Positions 8,080 through 17,021 of a stretch of 64,000 nucleotides of DNA are shown one piece after another. Position 1 is the stretch's first letter. Each line of letters opens with the position of its first letter. This stretch comes from Erysipelotrichaceae bacterium (GTDB taxonomy: Bacteria; Bacillota_I; Bacilli_A; Erysipelotrichales; Erysipelotrichaceae): assembly GCA_015058845.1 (NCBI GenBank), contig SVBO01000002.1, positions 62,001 to 126,000 of the forward strand, written 5' to 3'. The position numbers and the translations under genes are program-made. The notes below the pieces were generated by a model. The model was not told where the DNA came from and made no database searches. It saw only the letters and a list, made by a program, of their open reading frames with translations.

Positions 8080-8581
8080 AGTTAAGTTCTTCGAAGAACA
8101 GGATCTCTTCTCTAAGAATACCGATCTCATCTTCATTTGGTTCTCTATACCCCGCGATCCTTAGCCATTGTCCATCATGGGCTAATTGTTTGATCTGTTC
8201 TAACGTAAATTGATAACGACTATTTCTAACAGTATATGGAGCTATTTCGAAATAGTAATTTTTACCTATCTCTAATTCAGGAGCTATTTCAGGCTCTATT
8301 CCCACTAACGTTAGACCACTTTGGAAATACTGAATAAGAGCATATCTTGGTACTCCATCTCCTGCGAAAGGATCTTCTAAGAGACCATGTAGTGTGGCTA
8401 CGATACCACCAGTTATCTTCACATCAGGTAGTTTCTCTGCATTAGATATTTGTGCTTGTAGTTCCTGTACTTGTTCTTGTAGTTGTTGGTTCTCTTGCAC
8501 TAACGCTTCATAGTCTTGTTTAGAGACACCACAACCTGTTAATAACAAACATACTCCTACTATACTTAATAGTTTACGCAT
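8078..8581 (-). CDS. Small lipoprotein with a coiled coil, unknown function
   Basis: A 167-residue precursor with a lipobox LLTGC (cysteine at 17), so it should be diacylated and held on the outer face of the membrane. Residues about 22-50 are a Gln/Glu/Leu heptad region (YEALVQENQQLQEQVQELQAQ, split here as a coiled coil of four turns). The rest is a compact beta-rich domain with YYFEIAPYTVRN. I recognise no family. It starts five bases after the stop of the duplicated lipoprotein and shares its transcript, so the two may work together at the cell surface. Confidence 0.7.
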   Translation of the reverse strand: MRKLLSIVGVCLLLTGCGVSKQDYEALVQENQQLQEQVQELQAQISNAEKLPDVKITGGIVATLHGLLEDPFAGDGVPRYALIQYFQSGLTLVGIEPEIAPELEIGKNYYFEIAPYTVRNSRYQFTLEQIKQLAHDGQWLRIAGYREPNEDEIGILREEILFFEELN

Positions 8582-8586
8582 AATTA

Positions 8587-10665
8587 TTACCTCTCTTGAT
8601 AACCATATTTCTGAATAATAGTGTTGATATAGAAGGCTCCTGTATGATCCTCAATATATATCTCATTATTCTTATAGATATTAAGTACTAGAGAATCATT
8701 TCTCATTCTGTAAGTAGTTCCATCTTTTAGTACAAACTCTATATCATATCCAGCTGAACCAATACCTACTGTTAGCGGGAATACATCATACATTTCTAAT
8801 GTATAGATCTCATCTAGGAATTCATTGAAATCTTCCTTATTGATCACTGAACCGATCTTCTCACTTCCCCCAATACTAGAATCATAGATGATACAATCTA
8901 CTATATCTTCTCTTTGGATCTCTAATGTTTCCATAACATTGATAGGATCTAGGTATAAAATAGAATACTGATCATTAGAAATAGGTTCTGTTATATAGAT
9001 CACTGTATCATCAAAGTATACTTCATTCCCATTTCTAAACTCATATACTATATAGTCTTCACTTTCCCGTGGTGCTACATATAGATCAAAGTCATTGAAG
9101 TAATCGCCCTCTACCGGCTCTGTAGAGTATCTTAGAGACCCTAGGTAATACCCTACTTCATTATTTGTAAGATGTTTATATCCATTCATGACAATATACT
9201 CTTTGTGACCAGTATAATCAGGATCATTACTAGACTTACATAGATCACTGATCCATGGTTCTTGATATACACCATCTCCTACTTGGAATACGAATGCATA
9301 TGTTCTACCATCTAGTTTAAAATCAGCTAGATATGTACCATCCTTTAATGGAACAAAGATCTCTAGGGCTATTGGTGCTACTTGTACAGATGTATCTTCT
9401 AACAATGCAACTTTACCAGAAAAATTGTATAAAGTATCTGCACCTGTAATATATCTACTATCATCTACTTGGAATGGTGTCATACTCTTAATAATCTCTA
9501 GTTCTTCCTCATTTGTGTATTCATACACTTTAATACCATTAGTGAGAATAATATCCTTTGCTTCTAAACCATCTAGCTTTGCGAAATAATCGCTCACAAG
9601 ATGAGTAACATAGAAATCACCTACTACATCCTGAATATATGCCTTACCATCTTTGTCGATCTCTAATTCTAAGGAACCATTATCGACCTCATATCTACTA
9701 CCATCTTTCGTAACAATCTCTAACTTATAACCACTACCACCAATGATTACATCCATTGGTTCTGCTTCATACATATTCAATGTGAATAGTTCATCTAAGA
9801 ACTCTTCATAAGCAGTTTCATTCTTCACAGAACGAGCAGTTGCCTTACTTTCTTCTACTGTACTAAGTCCATTTTCAGTCATGAAACCATATTTATAGAT
9901 AACACAATCTTCAATATCTTCTCTAGTAATACCCAATGTCTCCATCATATTCTTAGACTCTGCATTCAAGATAGAATACTTCTCATTGGTAATAGGTTCT
10001 GTAATATATACTACCTGATCACTGAAATGTACTTCATTGCCATTTCTAAATTCATACACAGTGTAATCTTCTGTTCTATGTGGTGCTACATATAGATCAA
10101 AGTCATGGAAGTGATCTCCTTCTACAGGTTCTGTAGAATAACTAAGAGATCCTAGATAATATCCCAGTTCACCACCTGTAAGATGATGATAGTTATCAAA
10201 GACAACATAAGCATCTACCCCTGTATGTGCTCTCTTCTTGATATTCATACATAGATCATCCATCCAAGACTCTACATATTCACCAGTCCCTACTGTAAAT
10301 ACGAAAGCATAGGTAGATCCATCATTATTGATCTTTGCTAGATACGTACCATCTTGATAAGGGATCTCGATATTGCCTGCTATGAAAGCATATTCTTCTG
10401 TATCATGTAGTAACATGATAGATCCTGTATACTTCTGAAGTCCTTCTACATGATAGAAGATCTCTCCTCCTTCAAACTTATATGGTTCACTTTGCTTGAT
10501 CAACTCTAGTTCTTCCTCTGTAGTATATTGGTATAATTTTAGTTCAGGTGCATTTGTAAATACTATATCTTCTGCTACTAGGTGGTCTACATCTGCATCT
10601 TTAGGAGTTGTATTACAACCTACTAGTAGGAATATAGATAACATGATAGTGAATAATTTACGCAT
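8587..10665 (-). CDS. 692-residue lipoprotein with two tandem homologous domains
   Basis: The precursor has a lipobox LLVGC (cysteine 17). Residues about 33-362 and 370-688 are clearly homologous to each other. Matched blocks include EDIVFTN / KDIILTN, DGTYLAKINNDGSTYAFVF / DGTYLADFKLDGRTYAFVF, GYYLGSLSYSTEPVEGD / GYYLGSLRYSTEPVEGD and YEFRNGNEVHF / YEFRNGNEVYF. Each unit ends with a TLxMY...DG.xY segment. This is an in-gene duplication that has diverged moderately. I do not recognise the domain; it looks beta-rich and non-enzymatic. An AGGAGGTG site precedes ATG 10665. It heads a two-gene operon with the coiled-coil lipoprotein. Confidence 0.75.
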   Translation of the reverse strand: MRKLFTIMLSIFLLVGCNTTPKDADVDHLVAEDIVFTNAPELKLYQYTTEEELELIKQSEPYKFEGGEIFYHVEGLQKYTGSIMLLHDTEEYAFIAGNIEIPYQDGTYLAKINNDGSTYAFVFTVGTGEYVESWMDDLCMNIKKRAHTGVDAYVVFDNYHHLTGGELGYYLGSLSYSTEPVEGDHFHDFDLYVAPHRTEDYTVYEFRNGNEVHFSDQVVYITEPITNEKYSILNAESKNMMETLGITREDIEDCVIYKYGFMTENGLSTVEESKATARSVKNETAYEEFLDELFTLNMYEAEPMDVIIGGSGYKLEIVTKDGSRYEVDNGSLELEIDKDGKAYIQDVVGDFYVTHLVSDYFAKLDGLEAKDIILTNGIKVYEYTNEEELEIIKSMTPFQVDDSRYITGADTLYNFSGKVALLEDTSVQVAPIALEIFVPLKDGTYLADFKLDGRTYAFVFQVGDGVYQEPWISDLCKSSNDPDYTGHKEYIVMNGYKHLTNNEVGYYLGSLRYSTEPVEGDYFNDFDLYVAPRESEDYIVYEFRNGNEVYFDDTVIYITEPISNDQYSILYLDPINVMETLEIQREDIVDCIIYDSSIGGSEKIGSVINKEDFNEFLDEIYTLEMYDVFPLTVGIGSAGYDIEFVLKDGTTYRMRNDSLVLNIYKNNEIYIEDHTGAFYINTIIQKYGYQER

Positions 10666-10813
10666 GATTACACCTCCTAGGTATTGATTATTGTTACTTA
10701 TATTATACAGGAATTATAGATACAGTATAAGTATTACAAGTGATTATTCAGAAACTTTTAAGATTTCTTATATCATAGTATATATATTATAAGTGTTATA
10801 CATAGAAATAAAA

Positions 10814-10836
10814 AGCTATGGCAATAAACCATAGCT
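10814..10836 (-). terminator. Terminator after the 10849-11370 gene
   Basis: AGCTATGG / CCATAGCT arms with a seven-base loop, followed on the minus strand by TTTTTATTTC. Confidence 0.7.
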
Positions 10837-10848
10837 ATTACACATCCA

Positions 10849-11370
10849 TTATTCTACAGGAACCTCAAACAATTCCTTATCCCCAATATATTCCTCCGTA
10901 AGAGTATCTTCTAAAACTTCAGCTCGTTTTGAAATTCTTAGGACATCAAACCCAATATACTTGATCACTTTAGTACCAGTAGATATACATTCCTGTGAAT
11001 CTAGATCATATGCATTACGAACAATATCCACACTTCCTTCTGCATAATAACCCACATCAAATTGTTTACCTAAATACTTCATATCAGAGTATATTACTTT
11101 TTCTGTAATCTCAACATCTCTACCCTGCCATTCACCCATATACACTACTATCTCAGTATCTTCTTGGCCATAAATAGATTCTAGTTGAGTTAACACATCA
11201 CGTTTGGCAGAATTACTAAACCCATATTCTCTTCTATCATCTTTATATAATAGTACATTCTCTTGATCACCAATGTCCATCACCTTTATATCTAATCGAA
11301 TTAGAATGAAGATGAATAGACATGCACATATACATATACTCGCAACGTGTATTGGTTTTATCTTCTTCAT
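10849..11370 (-). CDS. Membrane-anchored protein of unknown function
   Basis: A 173-residue protein with one N-terminal hydrophobic segment (about residues 9-25, HVASICICACLFIFILIRL) after a short basic start, fitting a signal anchor with the rest outside the cell. It lacks a clear lipobox. The outside part is mixed alpha/beta with no motif I recognise. The ribosome site is TAGGAGTG. It has its own terminator and sits within a run of four extracellular proteins of unknown role. Confidence 0.65.
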   Translation of the reverse strand: MKKIKPIHVASICICACLFIFILIRLDIKVMDIGDQENVLLYKDDRREYGFSNSAKRDVLTQLESIYGQEDTEIVVYMGEWQGRDVEITEKVIYSDMKYLGKQFDVGYYAEGSVDIVRNAYDLDSQECISTGTKVIKYIGFDVLRISKRAEVLEDTLTEEYIGDKELFEVPVE

Positions 11371-11502
11371 ACAATCACTCCTATCTTAACTTAAGTATAC
11401 CATAAATCCCTTAACACTTTCTTAATACTTTCTGAATATTCCCCTCCCCATATTGCCATCACAAATAGAAACTGCTATAAACTAATTAAAGGAGGAATTA
11501 TT

Positions 11503-12096
11503 ATGAAGAAACTAATAATGATCGTATTCTTATTCCTAACAGCCTGTACAAACACACCCAAGAATAAACTCCAACAACTACAAACAACACTTCCTACCAT
11601 CCAAATGAGTGAAATCATCTTTGAAGCCTATGAAGACTCCATCAACCCATTTGGAGGAGAGATCTTATATAGTGAACAATATGAGAACTCTTTACAATAT
11701 GTCCCTACCTATGTCGAACAACATTACATAGATTACTATACAGAAAACTCTGATCCAGATGCCTTCTTAGACTGTGCTATGGAACTAGAGAAAGAATTCA
11801 TTAGTGGTAAATTCAATGAGATCATAGAATATATCGGTGCATTAGACGTAGAGAAGATCGAGAAACCTTATAATATCCCCTATCCAGTAGTAAGGATCAA
11901 GATCTCTCAAGAAACAGAAAGCTTTATCTATTTCTATAGTAAAGATACCTTCATGGAGATCAAGGATAGTGAAGGGAACTCAGAATACTATACATTATCT
12001 GAAGATGATATCAACTATATCTACCATTACATCGATGACTTCTATGTAAGTGGATTTAAAGATCGCTTAACACAATGTAACTATACTCTTCACTAG
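11503..12096 (+). CDS. Lipoprotein of unknown function
   Basis: A 197-residue precursor with lipobox FLTAC (cysteine 15) and a strong AAGGAGGAATTATT site. The mature part is acidic and tyrosine-rich, with a glycine-poor helical C-terminus ending in DDFYVSGFKDRLTQC. No family is recognised. It is monocistronic, divergent from the 10849-11370 gene, and separated from aroB by a terminator. Confidence 0.65.
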   Translation: MKKLIMIVFLFLTACTNTPKNKLQQLQTTLPTIQMSEIIFEAYEDSINPFGGEILYSEQYENSLQYVPTYVEQHYIDYYTENSDPDAFLDCAMELEKEFISGKFNEIIEYIGALDVEKIEKPYNIPYPVVRIKISQETESFIYFYSKDTFMEIKDSEGNSEYYTLSEDDINYIYHYIDDFYVSGFKDRLTQCNYTLH

Positions 12097-12119
12097 AAGC
12101 TAGCAATAGCTTCTTTTAT
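12096..12119 (+). terminator. Terminator between the lipoprotein gene and aroB
   Basis: GAAGCT / AGCTTC arms with a six-base loop, followed by TTTTATTTCT. It begins at the last base of the stop codon. Confidence 0.65.
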
Positions 12120-12215
12120 TTCTCTTACATTCCCCTTGCAATTCGTACTCCCCCTATATTACAATTATATAATAGGATAACTATAAACACTAAGAAGTAT
12201 AGGAGGTATACCTCA

Positions 12216-13256
12216 ATGCAACTACACATCCAAACAAGCACACATACATACCCAATATATCTACAAAAAGGTATACTCTCATCACTATCTTCTCACGTAG
12301 ATCTAGAGCGAAAGATCATCATCATAACAGATACCAACATTCCTACACAATATATCCAAACCGTCCAACAACAATGTACCTATAGTTATGTATACACTTG
12401 TCAAAGTGGTGAAGAAGCTAAGAGCTTTGCGGTATATGAAGATATTCTAAGAGTAATGCTAGACCAACACTTCTCACGTAAAGATGCTGTTATAGCTCTA
12501 GGAGGAGGAGTGATCGGTGATCTAGCAGGGTTCGTAGCAGCTACTTATATGCGTGGCATCGACTTCATCAATATCCCTACTACTACCCTCTCTCAAATAG
12601 ACTCTAGTATCGGTGGGAAAGTCGCTATCAACGTAGATAGTTACAAGAACATGGTAGGAGCCTTCTATCCACCAATTGCCGTATTCATCGATCCTAATAC
12701 CCTACAAACGCTACCCACAAGACACTACTATAATGGACTTGTCGAAGCCTTGAAAGCAGGATTGATCTATAACAAAGAACTAGTGACATTCCTAGGGGAA
12801 TGTGATGTATACACAGACATTGAGAAGATCATCTATGAAGCATTATTAGTTAAGAAAGAAGTAGTCGAGAAAGATGAATTCGAATCTAACTTACGAAAGA
12901 TCTTGAACTTCGGCCATACGATCGGACATGGACTAGAAAGCTACTATGGACTACAAGGATTGCTTCATGGAGAAGCAGTAGCTTTAGGAATGTGGTATTC
13001 TATAGAGGATGAGAGTATCAAAGAAGTACTACGACCTATCTATTCGAAACTACAACAAAGAACAAGTATCCAGTATGATCCAAAGGAAGTATATAACTAT
13101 ATATTGAATGACAAGAAGGCAAATAATACAACTATATCTTATGTAACACTAAGTACTATAGGAGAAGCCAAGGTAGAGGAAATAGAACTACCAAGTATTC
13201 TAACTAGATTGGAGGATAAAGTATGGGAAGCACATGTGGACAAAGCATCAAACTAA
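12216..13256 (+). CDS. aroB: 3-dehydroquinate synthase
   Basis: AroB makes 3-dehydroquinate from DAHP, step 2 of the shikimate pathway, using NAD and a divalent metal. At 346 residues it is full length. It keeps the nucleotide loop ALGGGVIGDLAGFVAATYMRG, PTTTLSQIDSSIGGKVAIN, the metal ligands in GLVEALKAG and NFGHTIGHGLE, and LLHGEAVALGM. ATAGGAGGTATACCTCA precedes the ATG. It is the first gene of a six-gene operon with no visible terminator before aroA's end. About 100 bases lie between the upstream terminator and the ATG, too short for a T-box. Confidence 0.96.
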   Translation: MQLHIQTSTHTYPIYLQKGILSSLSSHVDLERKIIIITDTNIPTQYIQTVQQQCTYSYVYTCQSGEEAKSFAVYEDILRVMLDQHFSRKDAVIALGGGVIGDLAGFVAATYMRGIDFINIPTTTLSQIDSSIGGKVAINVDSYKNMVGAFYPPIAVFIDPNTLQTLPTRHYYNGLVEALKAGLIYNKELVTFLGECDVYTDIEKIIYEALLVKKEVVEKDEFESNLRKILNFGHTIGHGLESYYGLQGLLHGEAVALGMWYSIEDESIKEVLRPIYSKLQQRTSIQYDPKEVYNYILNDKKANNTTISYVTLSTIGEAKVEEIELPSILTRLEDKVWEAHVDKASN

Positions 13257-14338
13257 GTCTATTTGGAGAAAGCCATGGGGAAATGATCGGTGTTACGATC
13301 ACAGGGCTTGCTCCAGGGATCGCTTTAGATATGGAATATATCCAAAGAGAAATGAGGAAACGTGCTAGTAGAAGTGATATCTCTACAGGAAGACGAGAGA
13401 GTGATGCTGCACGTATCGTAAGTGGATACTTCAATGGGTATACTACAGGTACACCATTAACTATTCTGATCGAGAATACGGATACTAGTAGTAAAGACTA
13501 TACTAAGACAAAAGATATCTTACGTCCCTCTCATGCTGACTACACAGCCTATCAGAAATACCTAGGATACCAAGACTATCGCGGAGGAGGACACTTCTCA
13601 GGTAGACTTACTGCTCCATTAGTAGCCGCAGGTGCTATTTGTAAACAGATCCTAGAGAGTAAAGGAATCTATATTGGAACACATATTCAGGTATTAAAAG
13701 ATATCGAAGAGAAGAGATTCTCTATGAATGAAGAAGAATTACTAGATCAAGTAAAACAATTACGAAACAAAGAATTCCCAGTGTTAGAAGAAACATCTGA
13801 AGAAGTTATGAAGGAGTGTATCTTATCTCATAAGATGCAACTAGATTCTATAGGCGGGATCTTAGAAAGTGTGATCGTGAATATGCCTGCAGGCATCGGT
13901 GAACCATTCTTCCATTCCATTGAAAGTACACTATCTTCTCTTCTATACAGTATTCCAGCTGTCAAGGGAGTAGAATTTGGACTAGGTTTTGGTTTCTCTA
14001 CAGAAACAGGAAGTAGTGCCAATGATCCATTCTATATGGAGAAAGATACGATCAAAACTAGAACGAATCATAACGGTGGGATCAATGGTGGCATCAGTAA
14101 CGGAATGCCTATCGTATTACGTACATGTATCAAACCAACACCATCTATCTATCGATTCCAAGATAGTGTAAACTATGCTACGAAAGAAAATACTACATTA
14201 CAGATCGAAGGTAGACATGATCCAGCGATCATTCATAGAGCTTGTCCTGTGGTAGATTGTGTATTAGCGATTGGGATCTTAGATCTGATCTGTACTCGTT
14301 ATGGGTATATGTGGCAGAGAAATGAGGAGAGTCTATGA
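13223..14338 (+). CDS. aroC: Chorismate synthase
   Basis: AroC converts EPSP to chorismate with reduced FMN. The 371-residue product starts MGSTCGQSIKLSLFGESHGEMIG and shows KRASRSDISTGRRESD, HADYTAYQKY, the DYRGGGHFSGRLTA active-site block and a C-terminal RHDPAIIHRA. ATG 13223 follows TTGGAGGATAAAGT inside aroB, so the genes overlap by 34 bases and are probably translationally coupled. Its position as gene two, before the enzymes that make EPSP, shows that gene order does not follow pathway order. Confidence 0.96.
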   Translation: MGSTCGQSIKLSLFGESHGEMIGVTITGLAPGIALDMEYIQREMRKRASRSDISTGRRESDAARIVSGYFNGYTTGTPLTILIENTDTSSKDYTKTKDILRPSHADYTAYQKYLGYQDYRGGGHFSGRLTAPLVAAGAICKQILESKGIYIGTHIQVLKDIEEKRFSMNEEELLDQVKQLRNKEFPVLEETSEEVMKECILSHKMQLDSIGGILESVIVNMPAGIGEPFFHSIESTLSSLLYSIPAVKGVEFGLGFGFSTETGSSANDPFYMEKDTIKTRTNHNGGINGGISNGMPIVLRTCIKPTPSIYRFQDSVNYATKENTTLQIEGRHDPAIIHRACPVVDCVLAIGILDLICTRYGYMWQRNEESL

Positions 14339-15570
14339 GATATGGATTGATAGGAGAGAAATTAGGACATAGTTTCTCTAAGGAGATCCATGAGGAGCTA
14401 CAACCCTATTCCTATGACCTAATTCCTCTTAATGAAGAAGAATTCCATACATTCATGAGGAATAAAGACTTCACAGGGATCAATGTCACTATTCCTTATA
14501 AACAAGCAGTGATCCCTTACTTAGATGAGATCGATGAGAATGCGAAGAAGATCCATGCCGTAAACTGTATCGTGAATCATCATGGTACACTAAAGGGATA
14601 TAACACAGACTACCAAGGTCTACAATACATGATCATGAAGCATAAGATCGAATGTGCTCATAAGAAAGTAGCGATCCTAGGAAGTGGAGGTACCTCTCAT
14701 ACAGCCTACCATGTAATGAAAGACATGGGAGCCTCTCATATCTTTACAGTATCAAGAAGTGAGAAAGAAGATCATCTAACCTATGAGGAATTATATAGAA
14801 TAGCAGATCAGATCGATATTATCGTGAACACTACTCCATGTGGAATGTATCCAAACAACCATACCACAGCAGTATCGCTAGAACCATTCACTAGTCTTAC
14901 CACAGTTATCGACGTAGTCTTTAATCCCCTACAAACAACGCTTATGCAAGAAGCACTAGAGAAAGGGATCCGAGCGATCGGAGGACTAGAAATGCTAGTA
15001 GCCCAGGCTGTCTATGCTAGTGAATATTTCCATGATACTATATATAATAAGGATAGAATAGAAGATATCTATCAACAATTAGTACAAGAGAAGAGAAATA
15101 TCGCACTGATCGGTATGCCTACTAGTGGGAAGAGTACTATTGCTAAGATGTTAGGCGAATGTCTTGGTAGAGAGGTGTATGATATCGATACACTGATCGA
15201 AGAGAGAACTCAAATGTCTATTCCTGAGATCTTTGAGAAGTATGGAGAAGATTATTTCCGTGAGATAGAAGTACAAGTAACTGAGAAATATAGTAAGAAG
15301 AGTCATTGTATTATTAGTTGTGGTGGAGGAGTGATCAAGAAAAAAGAGAACCTACACGCCCTACACTATAACTCTACGATCCTATTCATCGATCGACCAT
15401 TAGAATTACTACAAACAGATCACTATAGACCCCTATCCAATGATCTCTCTAAATTACAAACACTATATCAAGAAAGATATGCTACCTATTGTCAATGGGC
15501 AGATGTACATATCATGAATACTACTACCTTAAAAGAAGTAGTAGAGAATATCAAGGAGGCTGTACAATGA
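14335..15570 (+). CDS. Bifunctional shikimate dehydrogenase-shikimate kinase (AroE-AroK fusion)
   Basis: One 411-residue frame joins two normally separate enzymes. Residues 1-250 are AroE: GHSFSKEIH for substrate binding, NVTIPYK with the catalytic lysine at 56, GYNTDYQG, the nucleotide loop LGSGGTSHTA and the GLEMLVAQA end. Residues 255-411 are AroK: Walker A GMPTSGKST at 260-268, the DID shikimate site at 283-285, GEDYFRE and CGGGV at 329-333, and the lid arginine in RPLS. All key residues are present in both halves, so both activities (dehydroshikimate to shikimate to shikimate-3-phosphate) are likely. It overlaps aroC and aroQ by four bases each (ATGA). Confidence 0.93.
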   Translation: MRYGLIGEKLGHSFSKEIHEELQPYSYDLIPLNEEEFHTFMRNKDFTGINVTIPYKQAVIPYLDEIDENAKKIHAVNCIVNHHGTLKGYNTDYQGLQYMIMKHKIECAHKKVAILGSGGTSHTAYHVMKDMGASHIFTVSRSEKEDHLTYEELYRIADQIDIIVNTTPCGMYPNNHTTAVSLEPFTSLTTVIDVVFNPLQTTLMQEALEKGIRAIGGLEMLVAQAVYASEYFHDTIYNKDRIEDIYQQLVQEKRNIALIGMPTSGKSTIAKMLGECLGREVYDIDTLIEERTQMSIPEIFEKYGEDYFREIEVQVTEKYSKKSHCIISCGGGVIKKKENLHALHYNSTILFIDRPLELLQTDHYRPLSNDLSKLQTLYQERYATYCQWADVHIMNTTTLKEVVENIKEAVQ

Positions 15571-15992
15571 AACTATTAGTACTAAATGGACCCAATATCA
15601 ATATGATCGGAATCCGTGAGAAAGATATCTATGGAGTACAGAGCTACCAAAGTGGTATGCAAGAGGTACAAGACCTTTGTAAGGCCCATAACATTGAAGT
15701 AAAGATCTACCAAAGTAATCATGAGGGAGATCTTGTAGATGAGATCCAAGCAGCCTACCAAGTATATGATGGGATCATCATTAATCCAGGGGCTTATACC
15801 CATACCTCTATCGCCATCCTAGATGCCCTAAAAGCAGTAGAGATCCCTACTGTCGAAGTACATCTATCAGATGTATCAGTCAGAGAACCATTCCGTCAGA
15901 TCTCTTATGTATCTTATGTAGCTTGTAAGAGGATCATGGGACATGGGATGAAGGGATATTTAGAAGCAGTAGAATACTTCATGAGTAAGTAA
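15567..15992 (+). CDS. aroQ: 3-dehydroquinate dehydratase, type II
   Basis: A 141-residue type II dehydroquinase that dehydrates 3-dehydroquinate to 3-dehydroshikimate. It has VLNGPNINMIGIREKDIYG with the active-site Arg/Tyr lid, NPGAYTHTSIAILDAL, and EVHLSDVSVREPFR with the substrate-binding His and Arg. I place the start at ATG 15567, overlapping the aroE-aroK stop and preceded by CAAGGAGG; an upstream in-frame extension only shadows the aroK 3' end. Type II enzymes form flavodoxin-like dodecamers. Confidence 0.95.
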   Translation: MKLLVLNGPNINMIGIREKDIYGVQSYQSGMQEVQDLCKAHNIEVKIYQSNHEGDLVDEIQAAYQVYDGIIINPGAYTHTSIAILDALKAVEIPTVEVHLSDVSVREPFRQISYVSYVACKRIMGHGMKGYLEAVEYFMSK

Positions 15993-16006
15993 GGAGAGTG
16001 ATACTT

Positions 16007-17020
16007 ATGATCATTACATTTAAACCACATACCCCTCCCTCAGAGATCAATAAGATCAGAACTTTCTTTATAGAACATCACTGTGAATTAAAAGACGTGA
16101 GTCTAAATGATAACTTTGTATTTGGAGTGATCGGGGATACTACTAATATTGACCCTAAGTGGATCGAAGCAAATACATATGTAAGTCATGTGACTAGATT
16201 AAATGTACCGTATAAGAAAGTATCTAGACAGTTACATCCTGAAGATACTGTTATTGAGGTAAAAGGAATCAAGATCGGTGGAAATCATCCATTAGTGATG
16301 ATCGCTGGTCCTTGTTCTATTGAGGGTAGAGAATCTACTCTACTCATTGCTGAGAATGTTCAGAAGTGTGGGGCTCATATTCTACGTGGTGGTGCTTATA
16401 AACCACGTACTTCTCCGTATACATTCCAAGGTCTTGGAAGTGTGGGGATCCAACATATGGTAGAAGCTCGTGAGAAGACTGGTATGCCGATCATTTCGGA
16501 ATTGATGAGTACTGAGAAGCTAGATGAATTCTTAGAGAATGTAGATATTATTCAGATCGGGGCTAGAAATATGCAGAACTTTGAGTTATTGAAGGCTGTG
16601 GGGAAAGTGAATAAGCCAGTTCTTTTGAAACGTGGTATTTCGAATACTATGGAAGAGTGGTTCATGAGTGCTGAGTATATTATGAGTGAAGGGAATGAGC
16701 AAGTGATCCTATGTGAACGTGGTATTCGTACCTTTGAGAAGTATACACGCAATACATTAGATCTAAGTACGATCCCTCTTGTTAAGCAACTTACCCACTT
16801 ACCGATCATTATCGATCCAAGTCATGCGACAGGCAATCGTGATCTAGTAGAGAGTATGTCACTAGCGGCTGTAGCTGCAGGTGCAGATGGGATCATGGTA
16901 GAAGTACACAATGATCCAGAGAAGGCATGGAGCGATGGGGCACAAACACTTACTTTCGATGCTTACAAGGAAATGGTAGAGAAATGTCATAAGATCGCTA
17001 CTGTGATCGGACGTGAATAA
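16007..17020 (+). CDS. aroF: 3-deoxy-7-phosphoheptulonate (DAHP) synthase, type I beta with N-terminal ferredoxin-like domain
   Basis: Condenses PEP and erythrose-4-phosphate, the first committed step of the pathway. Residues 1-80 form a ferredoxin-like regulatory domain, as in the Thermotoga enzyme where it mediates Tyr/Phe feedback. The barrel then shows MIAGPCSIEGRES, LRGGAYKPRTSPYTFQG, LKRGISNT, CERGIRTFE and IIDPSHATGNRD with metal and PEP ligands. ATG 16007 follows AAGGAGAGTG at the right distance, so the GTG at 15998 inside that site is rejected; this gives 337 residues. Feedback control in this organism is inferred from the domain only. Confidence 0.94.
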   Translation: MIITFKPHTPPSEINKIRTFFIEHHCELKDVSLNDNFVFGVIGDTTNIDPKWIEANTYVSHVTRLNVPYKKVSRQLHPEDTVIEVKGIKIGGNHPLVMIAGPCSIEGRESTLLIAENVQKCGAHILRGGAYKPRTSPYTFQGLGSVGIQHMVEAREKTGMPIISELMSTEKLDEFLENVDIIQIGARNMQNFELLKAVGKVNKPVLLKRGISNTMEEWFMSAEYIMSEGNEQVILCERGIRTFEKYTRNTLDLSTIPLVKQLTHLPIIIDPSHATGNRDLVESMSLAAVAAGADGIMVEVHNDPEKAWSDGAQTLTFDAYKEMVEKCHKIATVIGRE

Positions 17021-17021
17021 T

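Noticed and set aside
12120-12215. T-box or other aromatic-amino-acid leader before aroB
   Set aside because: The gap is only about 100 bases and shows no T-box sequence or specifier-like stem.
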